Assembly: GCA_002281535.1 (NCBI GenBank)
Contig: NCGD01000003.1
Coordinates: forward strand, 62,001-126,000
Length of the DNA: 64,000 bases
DNA from: Sphingomonas sp. 28-63-12
GTDB taxonomy: Bacteria; Pseudomonadota; Alphaproteobacteria; Sphingomonadales; Sphingomonadaceae
Direction: 5' to 3'
Shown here: positions 1-9,435 of the stretch, piece by piece
Position numbering within the stretch: position 1 is the first letter of the stretch
Layout of the letters: each line of letters starts with the position of its first letter
Made by a program: the position numbers and the translations under genes
Notes under the pieces: model-generated
What the model saw: the letters and a program-made list of their open reading frames with translations, nothing else
Told to the model about the DNA's origin: nothing
Database searches by the model: none

Positions 1-1874
1 ACATCGAATTCTTTCTGCACGGCACAACCGTTGCGACCAATGCCATTCTGGAAGGCAAGGGCGCCCGGGTCGGGTTGGTGACGACACAGGGCTATCGCCA
101 GATCATGCAGATCGCACGGAGCTTCGTGCCGGGCGGGCTGGCCGGATGGATCGTTTGGCCAAAGCCCGAACCACTCGCAGCACTTGCGGATACGATTGAA
201 ATCACTGGTCGGATGGATGCGCAAGGCAACGAAGTAGAACCGGTCGATGACAATGACATTCGTGCCGCGCTGACGACGCTGAAAGGCCAGGGGGTCGAGG
301 CGCTGACGGTATCGCTGATCAATGCCTATCTCAACGGCTCGCATGAGCGGCGGGTCGCTGAGCTGGCTGCAGAAATCCTTCCCGATGTGCCGCTGTCGCT
401 CAGTCATGTCGTCCTGCCCGAGATGCAAGAATATGAGCGCACCCTGACCACCGTCGCCAACGCGGCGGTGCGCCCCGTGATGCGCAACTATGTGCGCAAC
501 CTGCGCGACAAGCTGCGCGGCGGCGGCATGGTGGGATCCTTGTCGTTGCTGCGATCCGACGGCGGCTTGATAAGTTCGGAAAAAGCCGAGGAACATCCGG
601 TATCGTTGCTGATGTCCGGCCCGGCGGGTGGCGTGACGGGCGCATTGTGGGTGGGGCGCAACGCCGGCATTCGTAACATCCTGACGCTCGACGTCGGTGG
701 AACATCGACCGATGTTGCGCTCATCGAAAATCTGGATGCGCGGCGGGTCCGCACTACGGAGGTCGGCCATCTGGCGGTGCGGGCATCGGCGCTCGATGTG
801 AAGACGGTCGGCGCGGGCGGCGGATCGATCGCTTATGTTCCCGAATTGACAAAAGCGTTGCGCGTCGGTCCGCAATCGGCGGGCGCGGTACCGGGTCCGG
901 TCGCCTACGGCAAGGGGGGCGTGCAGCCAACCGTGACTGATGCCAATGTCGTGCTGGGCTACCTGCCCGAATCGTTGCTGGGCGGCAGCTTCAAGCTTGA
1001 CCGGGTCGGTGCGGAACGAGCTGTACAGGGCATTGCCGACCAACTCGGCATCGGCTTGATGGAGGCAGCACGCGGGATCATCGATATCGTCAACGAGAAT
1101 ATGTTCGGTGCGCTCAGGATGATTTCAGTGCAGCAGGGTTACGATCCGCGCCATTTCGCGCTGATGGGATTCGGCGGCGCTGGGCCGCTGCACGTCAATG
1201 CGGTTGCACGGCTGATGGGCAGCTGGCCCGCAATCTCGCCGGTGTCACCCGGTGTGTTGTGCGCGCTTGGTGATGCGACCACGCAGATGCGCACCGAAAC
1301 CGCACGCAGCTTTTCTCGGCGCTTTGCTGATACCGATAAGGCCGAAGTTCAAGCGATCCTGAACGAAATGGCGACGCAGACCCGCACCGAACTGGCGGCA
1401 GAAGGGATTCCCGACGCTGACATCACGTCGCTTTTCGAAATCGACGTGCGCTATGAAGGGCAGGCGTTCGAAGTGCCGCTTGCGATCGATACAGAAACAC
1501 TGGCGCGCGATGGTCTGAACGGCGTGACGGCGCGGTTTGACGAAGAGCATCGTCGGCTGTTCACGTTCAATATGGCGAGTCCGCACGAGTTGGTGAACCT
1601 GCGCGCCGTTGCCCTGGGACCGCAGCCCGATCTGCAGGCGCCCCCGCTACCAAAAGGCAATGGCGACGCGTCCGCTGCAAAGCTGCGCGATCATCATTTG
1701 TGGACGGGTACCGAGATGTCACCGGCGGTAATTTACGATCGTTCGAAACTGCGCGCCGGTGACATCATTGCCGGCCCTGCGATTGTCGTCGAAATGGATG
1801 CCACGACGCTGATCGAGCCGGGTTGCTTCGGTCAGGTCGACGCTGTCGGCAACATCCTGATCAATCTGGCCTGA
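1..1874 (+). CDS. hyuA: HyuA-type hydantoinase/oxoprolinase subunit A (5' truncated by window edge)
   Basis: This is the ATP-dependent ring-opening or carboxylating subunit of the hydantoinase A / 5-oxoprolinase / acetone-carboxylase superfamily. The frame is open from base 3 and already reads HGTTVATNAILEGKGARVGL, the conserved N-terminal nucleotide-binding motif, so the true start lies upstream of the window. About 624 residues are visible; family members are near 680, so roughly 60 residues are missing. The ASKHA-type phosphate loop TLDVGGTSTDV and the GFGGAGPLH motif are present. The gene ends 14 bp before HyuB, with the RBS AAAGGAG overlapping its stop codon, so the two are one transcript and probably one heteromer. 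The substrate cannot be read from sequence; the neighbours suggest a cyclic amide or imide, or a carboxylated intermediate. Confidence 0.9.
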   Translation, partial: IEFFLHGTTVATNAILEGKGARVGLVTTQGYRQIMQIARSFVPGGLAGWIVWPKPEPLAALADTIEITGRMDAQGNEVEPVDDNDIRAALTTLKGQGVEALTVSLINAYLNGSHERRVAELAAEILPDVPLSLSHVVLPEMQEYERTLTTVANAAVRPVMRNYVRNLRDKLRGGGMVGSLSLLRSDGGLISSEKAEEHPVSLLMSGPAGGVTGALWVGRNAGIRNILTLDVGGTSTDVALIENLDARRVRTTEVGHLAVRASALDVKTVGAGGGSIAYVPELTKALRVGPQSAGAVPGPVAYGKGGVQPTVTDANVVLGYLPESLLGGSFKLDRVGAERAVQGIADQLGIGLMEAARGIIDIVNENMFGALRMISVQQGYDPRHFALMGFGGAGPLHVNAVARLMGSWPAISPVSPGVLCALGDATTQMRTETARSFSRRFADTDKAEVQAILNEMATQTRTELAAEGIPDADITSLFEIDVRYEGQAFEVPLAIDTETLARDGLNGVTARFDEEHRRLFTFNMASPHELVNLRAVALGPQPDLQAPPLPKGNGDASAAKLRDHHLWTGTEMSPAVIYDRSKLRAGDIIAGPAIVVEMDATTLIEPGCFGQVDAVGNILINLA

Positions 1875-1888
1875 AAGGAGCATGAATC

Positions 1889-3766
1889 ATGTCCGCGCAG
1901 ATTATCCAGGCAAATGAAACTCCGTTCAAAACGGTATCGATTGATCCGGTTACCCTCGAAGTGATTGAAAACGCACTGCGCAATGCGCGGGTTGAGATGG
2001 ACGCAACGCTGGTCCGCACGGCGATGTCGCCAGGCATCCGGGAACAGGGCGATGCCTTTCCATTGATCGCCGACAGCAAGGGACGGATGATCGTCGGCCA
2101 GTTCGGCAGTTATATCGGTCCCTTTCTCGATGGTTTCGACGGCTCCATCGAGGAAGGCGACATGATCTTGTTGTCCGATCCTTATTCGGTCGGGGGCGCA
2201 ATCAGCCATTCAAATGACTGGCTGGTCTTGCTGCCGGTTTTCAAGGATGGGCGTCTGCTCGCCTATACGTCGATGTTTGGCCATCAGAGCGACATCGGCG
2301 GCAAAGTGCCCGGATCGATGCCGATCGACGCGACATCGATCTTTCAGGAAGGCGTACGGATACCGCCGGTCAAGATCTGGAAACAGGGCGTCTATAACGA
2401 AGACCTGATCAAGCTCGTAATGCATCAGACCCGCACGCCCGACTGGTGTAAGGCGGATTTGAATGCGTTGATTGCGTCGTGCCGGGTTGCGGCGCGGCGC
2501 GTGATAGAGATGGCCGATCGGTTCGGTGATGATGTCTATGCGTCAGCCACCGATCTGCTGCTTGATCGCAATCATCGTGCGATGCAGCAGCTGATCGAAA
2601 CTTCAATCGGCGAAGAACGTGTCAGCTTTCAGGATTATGTCTGCGACGATGGGCTAGGCTATGGCCCCTATAAGATCAAGTGCACAATGTGGCGCGAAAA
2701 TGGCCGGGTAATCCTTGATTTCGACGGCACCGATCCACAGTCGGATGCCTCGATCAACTTTTTCCTCAACGAAAATATGATGAAGATGTTTTTCGGCATC
2801 TACATGATCATGGTGTTCGATCCGCAGATCCTGTTCAATGACGGGTTCTACGACCTGATCGACGTCCGGATACCCGAAGGATCGCTCTTAAAGCCCAAAT
2901 TCCCCGCCGCTTTGTCTGGGCGGACGCATGCGCTGGGGCGGCTGTTCGACATATTGGGTGGTCTGCTGGGGCAGAAGTCACCTGAATTCCTGAACGCCGC
3001 CGGTTTTTCGTCGTCGCCGCACCTTTTTTATGCCGGGACTGACAAAACCGGCAAGTGGTTCCAATTGTTTCAGATCGGGTTCGGCGGCATTCCCGGGCGG
3101 CCGATGGGCGACGGACCCGACGGCCATTCGCTGTGGCCGGGCTTTACCAATGTGCCCAACGAGTTTCTGGAACGCTATTTCCCATTGCGCATCGAGCGAT
3201 ATGAAACCGTGCCCGACAGCGGCGGCCCCGGGCTGCACCGCGGCGGCAACGGCATCAGCATGGTCTATCGTTTCCTCGAACCCGGTGTCATCGCCATCCA
3301 CGACGATCGCTGGTTCGTGCCGCCATGGGGCGTCAATGGCGGTGAACCTGGGGCGCGGGCGAAGAAAATTCTGGTCAAGGCAGACGGGAGTGAGACCGTG
3401 GTCGGCAACAAGCTTGAGGATCTAAGGGTCGAGGCTGGCGACCGACTCCACTTCATCACCTGGGGCGGCGGCGGTTGGGGCGATCCGCTAGAACGTGATC
3501 CGGCGCTGCTCGCCAAGGAACTGACCCAGGGACTGGTCTCCGTTTCGGGCGCGCTTCGTTACGGCGTCGTGCTGATCGGCGGCGTGGTCGATACCAAAGC
3601 GACCGACGCGCTTCGCGCCACGATGCGCGCCGCGCGACCGGCCGAACTGCCGACGTTCAATTATGGCCCCGACATCGACACGTTGAGGGCCAATTGCCTC
3701 GCCGAAACCGGCCTGCCGCCACCTCGCCAACCGGTCTGGCATACAGCCAGCCGCGCTGCGTCATAG
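1889..3766 (+). CDS. hyuB: HyuB-type hydantoinase/oxoprolinase subunit B
   Basis: This 625-residue protein is the second subunit of a hydantoinase B / oxoprolinase-type enzyme, working with the HyuA protein just upstream. It begins DPVTLEVIENALRNARVEMD, typical of the family, and carries SDPYSVGGAISHSNDW near residue 95. The C-terminal section has the glycine-rich GGPGLHRGGNG and WGGGGWGDPLERDP motifs, also typical. The ATG at 1889 follows AAAGGAG at good spacing, and the length is slightly above the usual 550-600. A GTG-started lyase gene follows after 11 bp. Family assignment is firm, but hydantoinase, acetone-carboxylase-like and acetophenone-carboxylase-like activities cannot be told apart from sequence alone. 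Confidence 0.9.
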   Translation: MSAQIIQANETPFKTVSIDPVTLEVIENALRNARVEMDATLVRTAMSPGIREQGDAFPLIADSKGRMIVGQFGSYIGPFLDGFDGSIEEGDMILLSDPYSVGGAISHSNDWLVLLPVFKDGRLLAYTSMFGHQSDIGGKVPGSMPIDATSIFQEGVRIPPVKIWKQGVYNEDLIKLVMHQTRTPDWCKADLNALIASCRVAARRVIEMADRFGDDVYASATDLLLDRNHRAMQQLIETSIGEERVSFQDYVCDDGLGYGPYKIKCTMWRENGRVILDFDGTDPQSDASINFFLNENMMKMFFGIYMIMVFDPQILFNDGFYDLIDVRIPEGSLLKPKFPAALSGRTHALGRLFDILGGLLGQKSPEFLNAAGFSSSPHLFYAGTDKTGKWFQLFQIGFGGIPGRPMGDGPDGHSLWPGFTNVPNEFLERYFPLRIERYETVPDSGGPGLHRGGNGISMVYRFLEPGVIAIHDDRWFVPPWGVNGGEPGARAKKILVKADGSETVVGNKLEDLRVEAGDRLHFITWGGGGWGDPLERDPALLAKELTQGLVSVSGALRYGVVLIGGVVDTKATDALRATMRAARPAELPTFNYGPDIDTLRANCLAETGLPPPRQPVWHTASRAAS

Positions 3767-3777
3767 GAGACAGAATC

Positions 3778-4641
3778 GTGGCAGACCCGATATTCCGCAC
3801 GAAACTGTTGGCAGGCGAGTTCTTCGTGGCACCCGGCGTTCAGGACATGATCGCCGCTGTTATCGCCGATCGTGTCGGCTTCGATATCCTGTATGGCACG
3901 GGGTATTGGCTGACGGCATCGGCCTTTGGCCTGCCCGACGCTGGGATCGCCAGCTACACCCAAATGCTGGACCGGATGGCGACCGTAGTGAAAACCAGCA
4001 AGGCCGCGCTGATTGCGGACGCCGATACGGGCTATGGCGGGTTGCTAAACGTCCATCACACGGTGCGCGGCTACGAGGCAGCGGGCGTCACCGCAATCCA
4101 GTTTGAGGATCAGGAGTTTCCCAAAAAATGCGGCCACACGCCGTTTAAGCGACTTATCCCCGCTGCCGATATGGCAGAGAAGATCAAGGTAGCTATCGAC
4201 GCGCGTGAGGATGAGAATTTTGTCGTCATTGCACGGACCGATGCACGCCAAAGCGAAGGGGTGGACGGCGTATTGCGACGCCTGGAAGCGTACGTGAAGG
4301 CCGGTGCCGAAGTGGTTTTTCCCGAAGCGCTTCACAACGAAGAAGAAATGCGAACGGTCTGTGCCGCTTTCGATGTGCCTGTAATGGCCAATATGGCCAA
4401 TCACGGCAAGACACCGATACCCAATGCTAGTGTGCTGGAGGAAATCGGCTTTGCCTATGCCATCTATCCTTCCCTCACGAGTCTTGCCGCGGCGGCCGCA
4501 ATGGAGAAGGCCCTGATTGACCTGAAGCAACACGGCATCGGTGAACCCGGCGGGTTGTTCGATTTCAACCAGTTCTGTGCACTGATCGGGTTCGAGGACG
4601 TCTGGGCGTTTGAAAAGAAATGGGCGAAGGCCGACGCATGA
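3778..4641 (+). CDS. Isocitrate lyase/PEP mutase superfamily lyase (2-alkylmalate or methylisocitrate lyase-like)
   Basis: This is a predicted C-C lyase of the isocitrate lyase / PEP mutase superfamily, 287 residues. The metal-site motif DADTGYGG is at 81-88, ED at 110-111 and the lyase signature KKCGH at 116-120. Cys118 is the expected catalytic residue, which favours a true lyase (methylisocitrate or 2,3-dimethylmalate lyase type) over the decarboxylase and mutase branches. ARTDAR follows near 155. I chose the GTG at 3778 because it follows AGGAGA and begins where family proteins begin; the frame is open to 3694 inside hyuB. The stop overlaps the next gene's start by 4 bp. With the LeuCD-type hydro-lyase downstream, a role in splitting a substituted malate into pyruvate or propionate is plausible but unproven. 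Confidence 0.85.
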   Translation: MADPIFRTKLLAGEFFVAPGVQDMIAAVIADRVGFDILYGTGYWLTASAFGLPDAGIASYTQMLDRMATVVKTSKAALIADADTGYGGLLNVHHTVRGYEAAGVTAIQFEDQEFPKKCGHTPFKRLIPAADMAEKIKVAIDAREDENFVVIARTDARQSEGVDGVLRRLEAYVKAGAEVVFPEALHNEEEMRTVCAAFDVPVMANMANHGKTPIPNASVLEEIGFAYAIYPSLTSLAAAAAMEKALIDLKQHGIGEPGGLFDFNQFCALIGFEDVWAFEKKWAKADA

Positions 4642-5753
4642 GCATAACCATTACCGCCGCGACGCTGGATCGCAGTGGTGACAATCCGCACCCCTATGCC
4701 GAAACCTTGCCGCTGACGCTGAAGGCATTGACGCTGGCACCGCCCAGAGCCGGCGAACTTCTGGTTCGGATTGACGCAGCGGGCATTTGCCACAGCGATT
4801 TGTCGGTGGTGAACGGTGATCGCGTGCGGCCAATGCCGATGGCGTTGGGGCATGAAGCAGCCGCGACAGTGGTGGCGCTGGGCGATGTCGATGACGGGCA
4901 ATTCGGCGTCGGCGATCAGGTCGTATTGGTGTTTCTGCCGTCGTGCGGACGATGCGTCGCCTGCGCGTCGGGCGTCGGCTATTTATGTCCGGAAGCTGCC
5001 GCCGCAAATGGCGCCGGCGAATTGATAGGCGGCGGCAGTCGATTGTCGCACAACGGAGAGAAGGTTCATCATCATTTGGGTGTATCTGCCTTCGCTACCC
5101 ATGCGGTTGTGGATCGCCGATCGGCGATTAAAATTGACCGTGACATTCCCCCGACAATCGCCGCGCTGTTTGGCTGTGCGGTGCTGACGGGCGTCGGCGC
5201 TGTAATGAACACCGCCGCCGTACGGCCAGGCGAAAGCGTTATGATCTACGGGCTGGGCGGCGTCGGGTTGGCCGCGCTTCTGGGGGCGCTGGCGGCGGGT
5301 GCCCAGCCGGTGACCGCTGTCGATCCTTCGGCCGAAAAGCGGGCACTGGCGCTTGCCCTGGGTGCATCGCAGGCAGTTGCGCCGGAAAATGCAGGCGAAC
5401 TGGCCAAAACCGATGTGGTGATTGAAACCGTGGGCAAGGCCGATGTCTTGGCGCTTGCCTATGGTGCGGCACGGCGTGGCGGACGAGTGGTCACGGTTGG
5501 TTTGCCGAGCCCCGATGCGATGCTGCAAATCCCCGCATTGTCGCTGGTCGCAGAGGGCAAAACGCTGATGGGCAGCTATATGGGATCAGCGATTCCATCG
5601 CGGGACTTACCCCGCTATCTAGCGCTGTGGCGCGCCGGACGGCTGCCGGTCGAACGGCTGCTGACGTCGGTCAGTCCGCTAGCCGAGATCAACGGGCTGC
5701 TTGATACGCTTGAACGCGGGGAGGCTGTGCGCCAAGTCGTCTTGCCGCACTGA
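4638..5753 (+). CDS. Zinc-dependent alcohol dehydrogenase (class III/aryl-alcohol type)
   Basis: This is a 371-residue NAD(P)-dependent zinc alcohol dehydrogenase of the MDR superfamily. It shows the catalytic-zinc region GICHSDLSVV with GHEAAATV, the structural-zinc cysteines in CGRCVACASGVGYLC, and the Rossmann motif YGLGGVGLAA. The four structural cysteines point to the long-chain or aryl-alcohol branch. The ATG at 4638 overlaps the lyase stop (ATGA), so the two are translationally coupled in the hyuA-hyuB-lyase-adh operon. It probably oxidises an alcohol or reduces an aldehyde in the same pathway; the substrate is unknown. No clear hairpin terminator was seen before the regulator that follows. 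Confidence 0.88.
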   Translation: MSITITAATLDRSGDNPHPYAETLPLTLKALTLAPPRAGELLVRIDAAGICHSDLSVVNGDRVRPMPMALGHEAAATVVALGDVDDGQFGVGDQVVLVFLPSCGRCVACASGVGYLCPEAAAANGAGELIGGGSRLSHNGEKVHHHLGVSAFATHAVVDRRSAIKIDRDIPPTIAALFGCAVLTGVGAVMNTAAVRPGESVMIYGLGGVGLAALLGALAAGAQPVTAVDPSAEKRALALALGASQAVAPENAGELAKTDVVIETVGKADVLALAYGAARRGGRVVTVGLPSPDAMLQIPALSLVAEGKTLMGSYMGSAIPSRDLPRYLALWRAGRLPVERLLTSVSPLAEINGLLDTLERGEAVRQVVLPH

Positions 5754-5806
5754 CCCATTAATCTGCCTGTCGGTCAATAATTGTCATTTGTCGGATAGCG
5801 TGATAT

Positions 5807-6649
5807 TTGTCGAGCCGGTTCGGCAATGCCGGCCGGTTGGGGAGATACGTCGTCGAAAAAGGGGTTCCGATCCGTTCGATCACCAGGGCTATCGCTGCGA
5901 TCAAGGCTATCAACCAGCGCAATTCGCTGTCGATGATGGAAATATCCAAGGCGATCGAGGTGCCGTACCCGACGGCCTGCCGCATTGTGCAGACGCTGAT
6001 CTATGAAGGGTTGATCGAACAGGAACCGACCCGCAAGCGCTATCGCCCGACCGCCATGGCGCTGACTCTCTCGCACGGATTTCAGCAGGATGACCGTCTA
6101 GTCGAGGTTGCGCGCCCGCACATCCTTGAATTGACACGAAAGGTCGGTTGGCCGGTGTCGATCGCGATCCGCGTGGGCCGCAACATGATGCTGCGCGATT
6201 CAACCCATGCCAACACGTCGCTGACATTCGAGCATTATTACCCGGGGTTCACGTTGCCGATACTGGACAGCGCGTCTGGCAAGCTGTCGATGGCTTTTGC
6301 AGGCGACGAAGATCGCGAAATGATCCTGAAATGGATGCGCGTCGCACAGGAAATCGATCTCGATTATCTGAATGTCGCCGAAGCCAGCCTCGATATCGAT
6401 CTGATCCGGGAACAGGGTTACGCCGTTCAGGGCAGGAACCACTTCAACCTGACACCAGGCAAGACCTCTTCTATCGCTGTGCCTATCTTTCGACGGGGCA
6501 TTTTCGAAGCGGCAATGACTTTGGTGTTTTTCGTCGCCGCGATGAAGCTGAACGAAGCGCTCGCCGATTATCTCGATGAATTGAAGGCTACGGCTGCGGC
6601 AATCAGCGCCGATCTGAGCGCGTTCGATCATAATGAGGCAGAGCAATAG
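5807..6649 (+). CDS. IclR family transcriptional regulator
   Basis: This 280-residue regulator has an N-terminal winged helix-turn-helix (about residues 22-75, with IRSITRAIAAIKAIN, SMMEISKAIEVPYPTACRIVQ and LIYEGLI) and a C-terminal IclR effector domain to about 270. The start is uncertain: the frame opens with TTG at 5807, another TTG lies at 5834 after GGCCGG, and no in-frame ATG precedes the helix-turn-helix. It sits between the hyuAB-lyase-adh genes and the leuCD-like genes, all on the plus strand, and is the obvious candidate controller of this catabolic block. IclR proteins usually respond to a pathway aromatic or carboxylate. Family assignment is firm; the effector is unknown. Confidence 0.88.
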   Translation: MSSRFGNAGRLGRYVVEKGVPIRSITRAIAAIKAINQRNSLSMMEISKAIEVPYPTACRIVQTLIYEGLIEQEPTRKRYRPTAMALTLSHGFQQDDRLVEVARPHILELTRKVGWPVSIAIRVGRNMMLRDSTHANTSLTFEHYYPGFTLPILDSASGKLSMAFAGDEDREMILKWMRVAQEIDLDYLNVAEASLDIDLIREQGYAVQGRNHFNLTPGKTSSIAVPIFRRGIFEAAMTLVFFVAAMKLNEALADYLDELKATAAAISADLSAFDHNEAEQ

Positions 6650-6738
6650 CCGCCCGCTGTCAACGACGAGAATGAACCGCTGCGATTTATCGCCATCCGG
6701 ATAGTTTGCAATGAGCACCGGTGATCAACGGCCTACAT

Positions 6739-6750
6739 CTCATAATTGAG
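6739..6750. promoter_or_regulatory. Imperfect palindrome upstream of the leuC-like gene (possible IclR operator)
   Basis: CTCA-TAAT-TGAG forms a short dyad in the 130-bp gap between the IclR gene and the leuC-like gene, about 30 bp before the chosen start. Its position fits an operator or a promoter -10 region. The assignment rests on symmetry and position only. Confidence 0.25.
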
Positions 6751-6779
6751 GATGAATGTACCGTCTGGTCAGGACCAGC

Positions 6780-8189
6780 ATGCCGCAAACACTGTACGAA
6801 AAATTATGGAACAGCCACGTCGTTCGCGATTTTGCGAACGGAGATGCGCTAATCTATATTGATCGGCACCTCGTCCATGAAGTCAGTAGTCCGCAGGCAT
6901 TTCGCTCACTTGGCGATGCCGGCCGACGTGTCAGGCGGCCTGCAAAGCACCTCGCTGTTGCCGATCATGCCGTGTCGACGCGACACCGCGGTGACACATT
7001 CGATGATCCGCTCGCCTCGCAGCAAGTCGCGACACTTGTCGAAAATTGCAGAATATTCGACATTCCGTATCGCGCGCTGGATAGCAAGGATCAGGGTATC
7101 GTCCACATTATCGGGCCCGAAAGCGGTTTCACGCTGCCGGGAACGACAATCGTGTGTGGGGATAGCCATACGACGACGCACGGCGCCTTTGGCGCGTTGG
7201 CCTTCGGGATCGGGGCAAGCGAGTGCGGCACGGTCATGGCCACACAATGCCTGAAACAGTATCGCGCCAGAACGATGAAGGTAAAGCTGACCGGCGTGCT
7301 CCCACCGCATATATCGGCCAAGGATGTCGCTCTTGCTCTGATCGCGAAGATCGGCGCAAATGGCGCCGCCGGTCACGCCGTCGAATATTGCGGTCCGGCA
7401 ATCGAGACGATGTCCATGTCCGCACGAATGACAATCTGCAACATGACGATTGAGGCGGGTGCGCGGATTGGCCTGATCGCCCCTGACGACGTGACTTTCG
7501 CCTGGCTGGAGCATCGTCCGATGGCGCCAAAGGGCGCAATGTGGGATGGTGCGGTAACATATTGGCGCACACTGAAATCTGATCCCGGCGCGCGGTTTGA
7601 CAAGGTAGTCACGCTTGATCTGTCGCAGATCGCTCCGCAGGTAAGCTGGGGCACCAGCCCGGAGGATTGCGCGGCGATTACAAGCGCGGTTCCTGATCCG
7701 GAGAAGCTGACCGATCCGGGCGCGCGAGCCCGAATGGGCAAGGCGCTTGCCTATATGGGGCTGCAACCAGGCACGAATTTAACCGACATCGGCATCGATC
7801 GCGTCTTCATCGGATCGTGCACTAACGGGCGGATTGAAGATTTGCGCGCTGCCGCTCGCGTGATTGGCGGCCGCAAGGTTGCGCCGGGCGTGAAAGCAAT
7901 CGTCGTCCCAGGATCAACTGCTACTAAAGCTGTTGCCGAGGCCGAGGGCCTGGATCGGATTTTTCAGGACGCCGGTTTTGAATGGCGACACGCTGGCTGT
8001 TCAATGTGCGTTGCCATGAACGATGACCGACTGTTACCGGGCGAACGCTGTGCATCGACGTCCAACCGTAATTTCGAAGGACGACAGGGGCCCGGCGGAC
8101 GCACCCATCTGATGAGCCCGGCCATGGCAGCGGCGGCGGGTATTGCGGGGCACCTTGTCGACGTCCGTACATTCGGTGATGACGGATGA
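6780..8189 (+). CDS. LeuC-type hydro-lyase large subunit (catabolic 3-isopropylmalate/alkylmalate dehydratase)
   Basis: This is the large, 4Fe-4S subunit of an aconitase-superfamily hydro-lyase, 469 residues. The cluster cysteines fall at 347 (GSCTNGR), 407 and 410 (AGCSMC), the same numbers as in E. coli Leu[20 protein letters not shown] near residue 130 is also typical. I used the ATG at 6780, with AGGA just upstream and a classic LeuC N-terminus; the frame is open from 6756. It overlaps the small-subunit gene by 4 bp. No leuA or leuB is nearby, and the neighbours are an IclR regulator, an alkylmalate-lyase-like gene and an amidase. It is therefore more likely a catabolic hydratase of a substituted maleate (as in DmdAB) than leucine biosynthesis; this is inference. 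Confidence 0.87.
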   Translation: MPQTLYEKLWNSHVVRDFANGDALIYIDRHLVHEVSSPQAFRSLGDAGRRVRRPAKHLAVADHAVSTRHRGDTFDDPLASQQVATLVENCRIFDIPYRALDSKDQGIVHIIGPESGFTLPGTTIVCGDSHTTTHGAFGALAFGIGASECGTVMATQCLKQYRARTMKVKLTGVLPPHISAKDVALALIAKIGANGAAGHAVEYCGPAIETMSMSARMTICNMTIEAGARIGLIAPDDVTFAWLEHRPMAPKGAMWDGAVTYWRTLKSDPGARFDKVVTLDLSQIAPQVSWGTSPEDCAAITSAVPDPEKLTDPGARARMGKALAYMGLQPGTNLTDIGIDRVFIGSCTNGRIEDLRAAARVIGGRKVAPGVKAIVVPGSTATKAVAEAEGLDRIFQDAGFEWRHAGCSMCVAMNDDRLLPGERCASTSNRNFEGRQGPGGRTHLMSPAMAAAAGIAGHLVDVRTFGDDG

Positions 8190-8794
8190 CCCCATTCGTT
8201 AGGCTGGCAGGGTATGCCGCGGTACTGGCCGAGGACAATATCGACACCGATATCATTTTTCCTGCGCGGTTCCTGTTGATCACCACGCGGGAGGTGTTGG
8301 GCACCCATGCCTTTCACGATCGGCGGTTCGATAGCGGCGGTGCTGAAGTGACGGGCTTCATGTTGAATCAAGAGCCTTGGCGCGGTGCCGTAATCCTGAT
8401 CGCCGGTGCCAATTTCGGTTGCGGATCAAGCCGCGAACAGGCGGTATGGGCGCTGGCGGATCGTGGCCTTCGGTGCATCATTGCACCAAGCTTTGGCGAG
8501 ATTTTCCAGACCAATTGCTTTCGCAACGGTTTGCTGCCGATCGTTATGCCCGGCGCTGTCATTGCCGAGCTCATCGAGCATGCCAACCGCGCGGAGTCCT
8601 TCGTGGTCGATCTGGAAAACCAGATCCTGTGTGTCGGCGACGGTCCGCCGATTGCGTTCTCCACTGGTGCCGAACAGCGATTGGCCCTGCTCAACGGCTG
8701 GGACGAAACGGCGCTGATCATGAACGATTATCAGGATAGCATTGCGGACTTCGAGCTGGTGCAACAGCGCTGTCAGCCCTGGTTATATGAATAG
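8186..8794 (+). CDS. LeuD-type hydro-lyase small subunit
   Basis: This is the swivel-domain subunit that completes the active site of the LeuC-type protein encoded just upstream, 202 residues. It has the LeuD signature [13 protein letters not shown] near residue 20, [17 protein letters not shown] at about 75-90 and [14 protein letters not shown] near 110. The ATG at 8186 overlaps the large-subunit stop (ATGA), which couples their translation one-to-one. An isochorismatase-family gene starts 11 bp after it. Substrate specificity in this family depends on a loop near the N-terminus; the one here, after [10 protein letters not shown], cannot be matched to a specific substrate by eye. Confidence 0.87.
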   Translation: MTPFVRLAGYAAVLAEDNIDTDIIFPARFLLITTREVLGTHAFHDRRFDSGGAEVTGFMLNQEPWRGAVILIAGANFGCGSSREQAVWALADRGLRCIIAPSFGEIFQTNCFRNGLLPIVMPGAVIAELIEHANRAESFVVDLENQILCVGDGPPIAFSTGAEQRLALLNGWDETALIMNDYQDSIADFELVQQRCQPWLYE

Positions 8795-8805
8795 GGAGCC
8801 CGGGC

Positions 8806-9435
8806 ATGAATGAAGAACTCGACGCCAATTACGCCCGCGCTTACCGCACCCGTGTCGGCTTCGGCGTGCGGCCTGCGCTAATCATGATCGATTTCTGCCA
8901 AGGCTATTTCGATCCCGATTGTGATCTCTTCGCTGGCGTGGAGGAGGCGCTTGCGTCGGCGCTCAGGGTGCGCGCCGTCGCGCGCGCCGCCGACGTGCCA
9001 GTGGTTCTGACCAATGTTGTCTATCATCCAAGCGCGATCGACGGTGGCCGATTTTTCGAAAAGGCGGCACCCCTTCGCCATTTCCTGGCAGGCAGTCCGA
9101 TGGGTGCCTGGCCTGCCGGACTAGAACCCCATGCCGACGAACTGGTCATTTCAAAACAATACCCCAGCGCATTTTTTGGTACGTCGCTGGCCTCGACGTT
9201 GACGTCGCTGGGCATCGACAGCGTCCTGCTGACTGGACTCACGACCAGCGGGTGCGTGCGCGCGACATGCGTCGACGCGATGAGCCACGGCTTCCGCACC
9301 GCTGTGATCGCCGATGCCTGCGGAGACCGCCACGCCGCCCCTCATGAAGCCAACCTGTTTGATATGAATGCCAAATACGCCGATGTGGTTAGCGAAGCGG
9401 AGACGTTGGCATTTCTGCAGGGTTTGGCGCGTTAG
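8806..9435 (+). CDS. Isochorismatase-fold amidohydrolase, maleamate amidase (NicF)/N-carbamoylsarcosine amidase-like
   Basis: This is a predicted cysteine amidohydrolase of the isochorismatase superfamily, 209 residues. The catalytic triad is visible: Asp29 (IMIDF), Lys117 (VISKQYPSAF) and Cys150 (TTSGCVRATC). The stretch from SAFFGTSLAS through TTSGCVRAT to HEANLFDMNAKYADV strongly resembles maleamate amidohydrolase NicF and N-carbamoylsarcosine amidase, rather than nicotinamidase or isochorismatase. It would hydrolyse a half-amide to a dicarboxylate plus ammonia. The gene follows leuD by 11 bp with an RBS-like GGGAGCC, so it belongs to the same operon. Its stop overlaps the convergent PrpD-like gene by 4 bp. 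Confidence 0.83.
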   Translation: MNEELDANYARAYRTRVGFGVRPALIMIDFCQGYFDPDCDLFAGVEEALASALRVRAVARAADVPVVLTNVVYHPSAIDGGRFFEKAAPLRHFLAGSPMGAWPAGLEPHADELVISKQYPSAFFGTSLASTLTSLGIDSVLLTGLTTSGCVRATCVDAMSHGFRTAVIADACGDRHAAPHEANLFDMNAKYADVVSEAETLAFLQGLAR

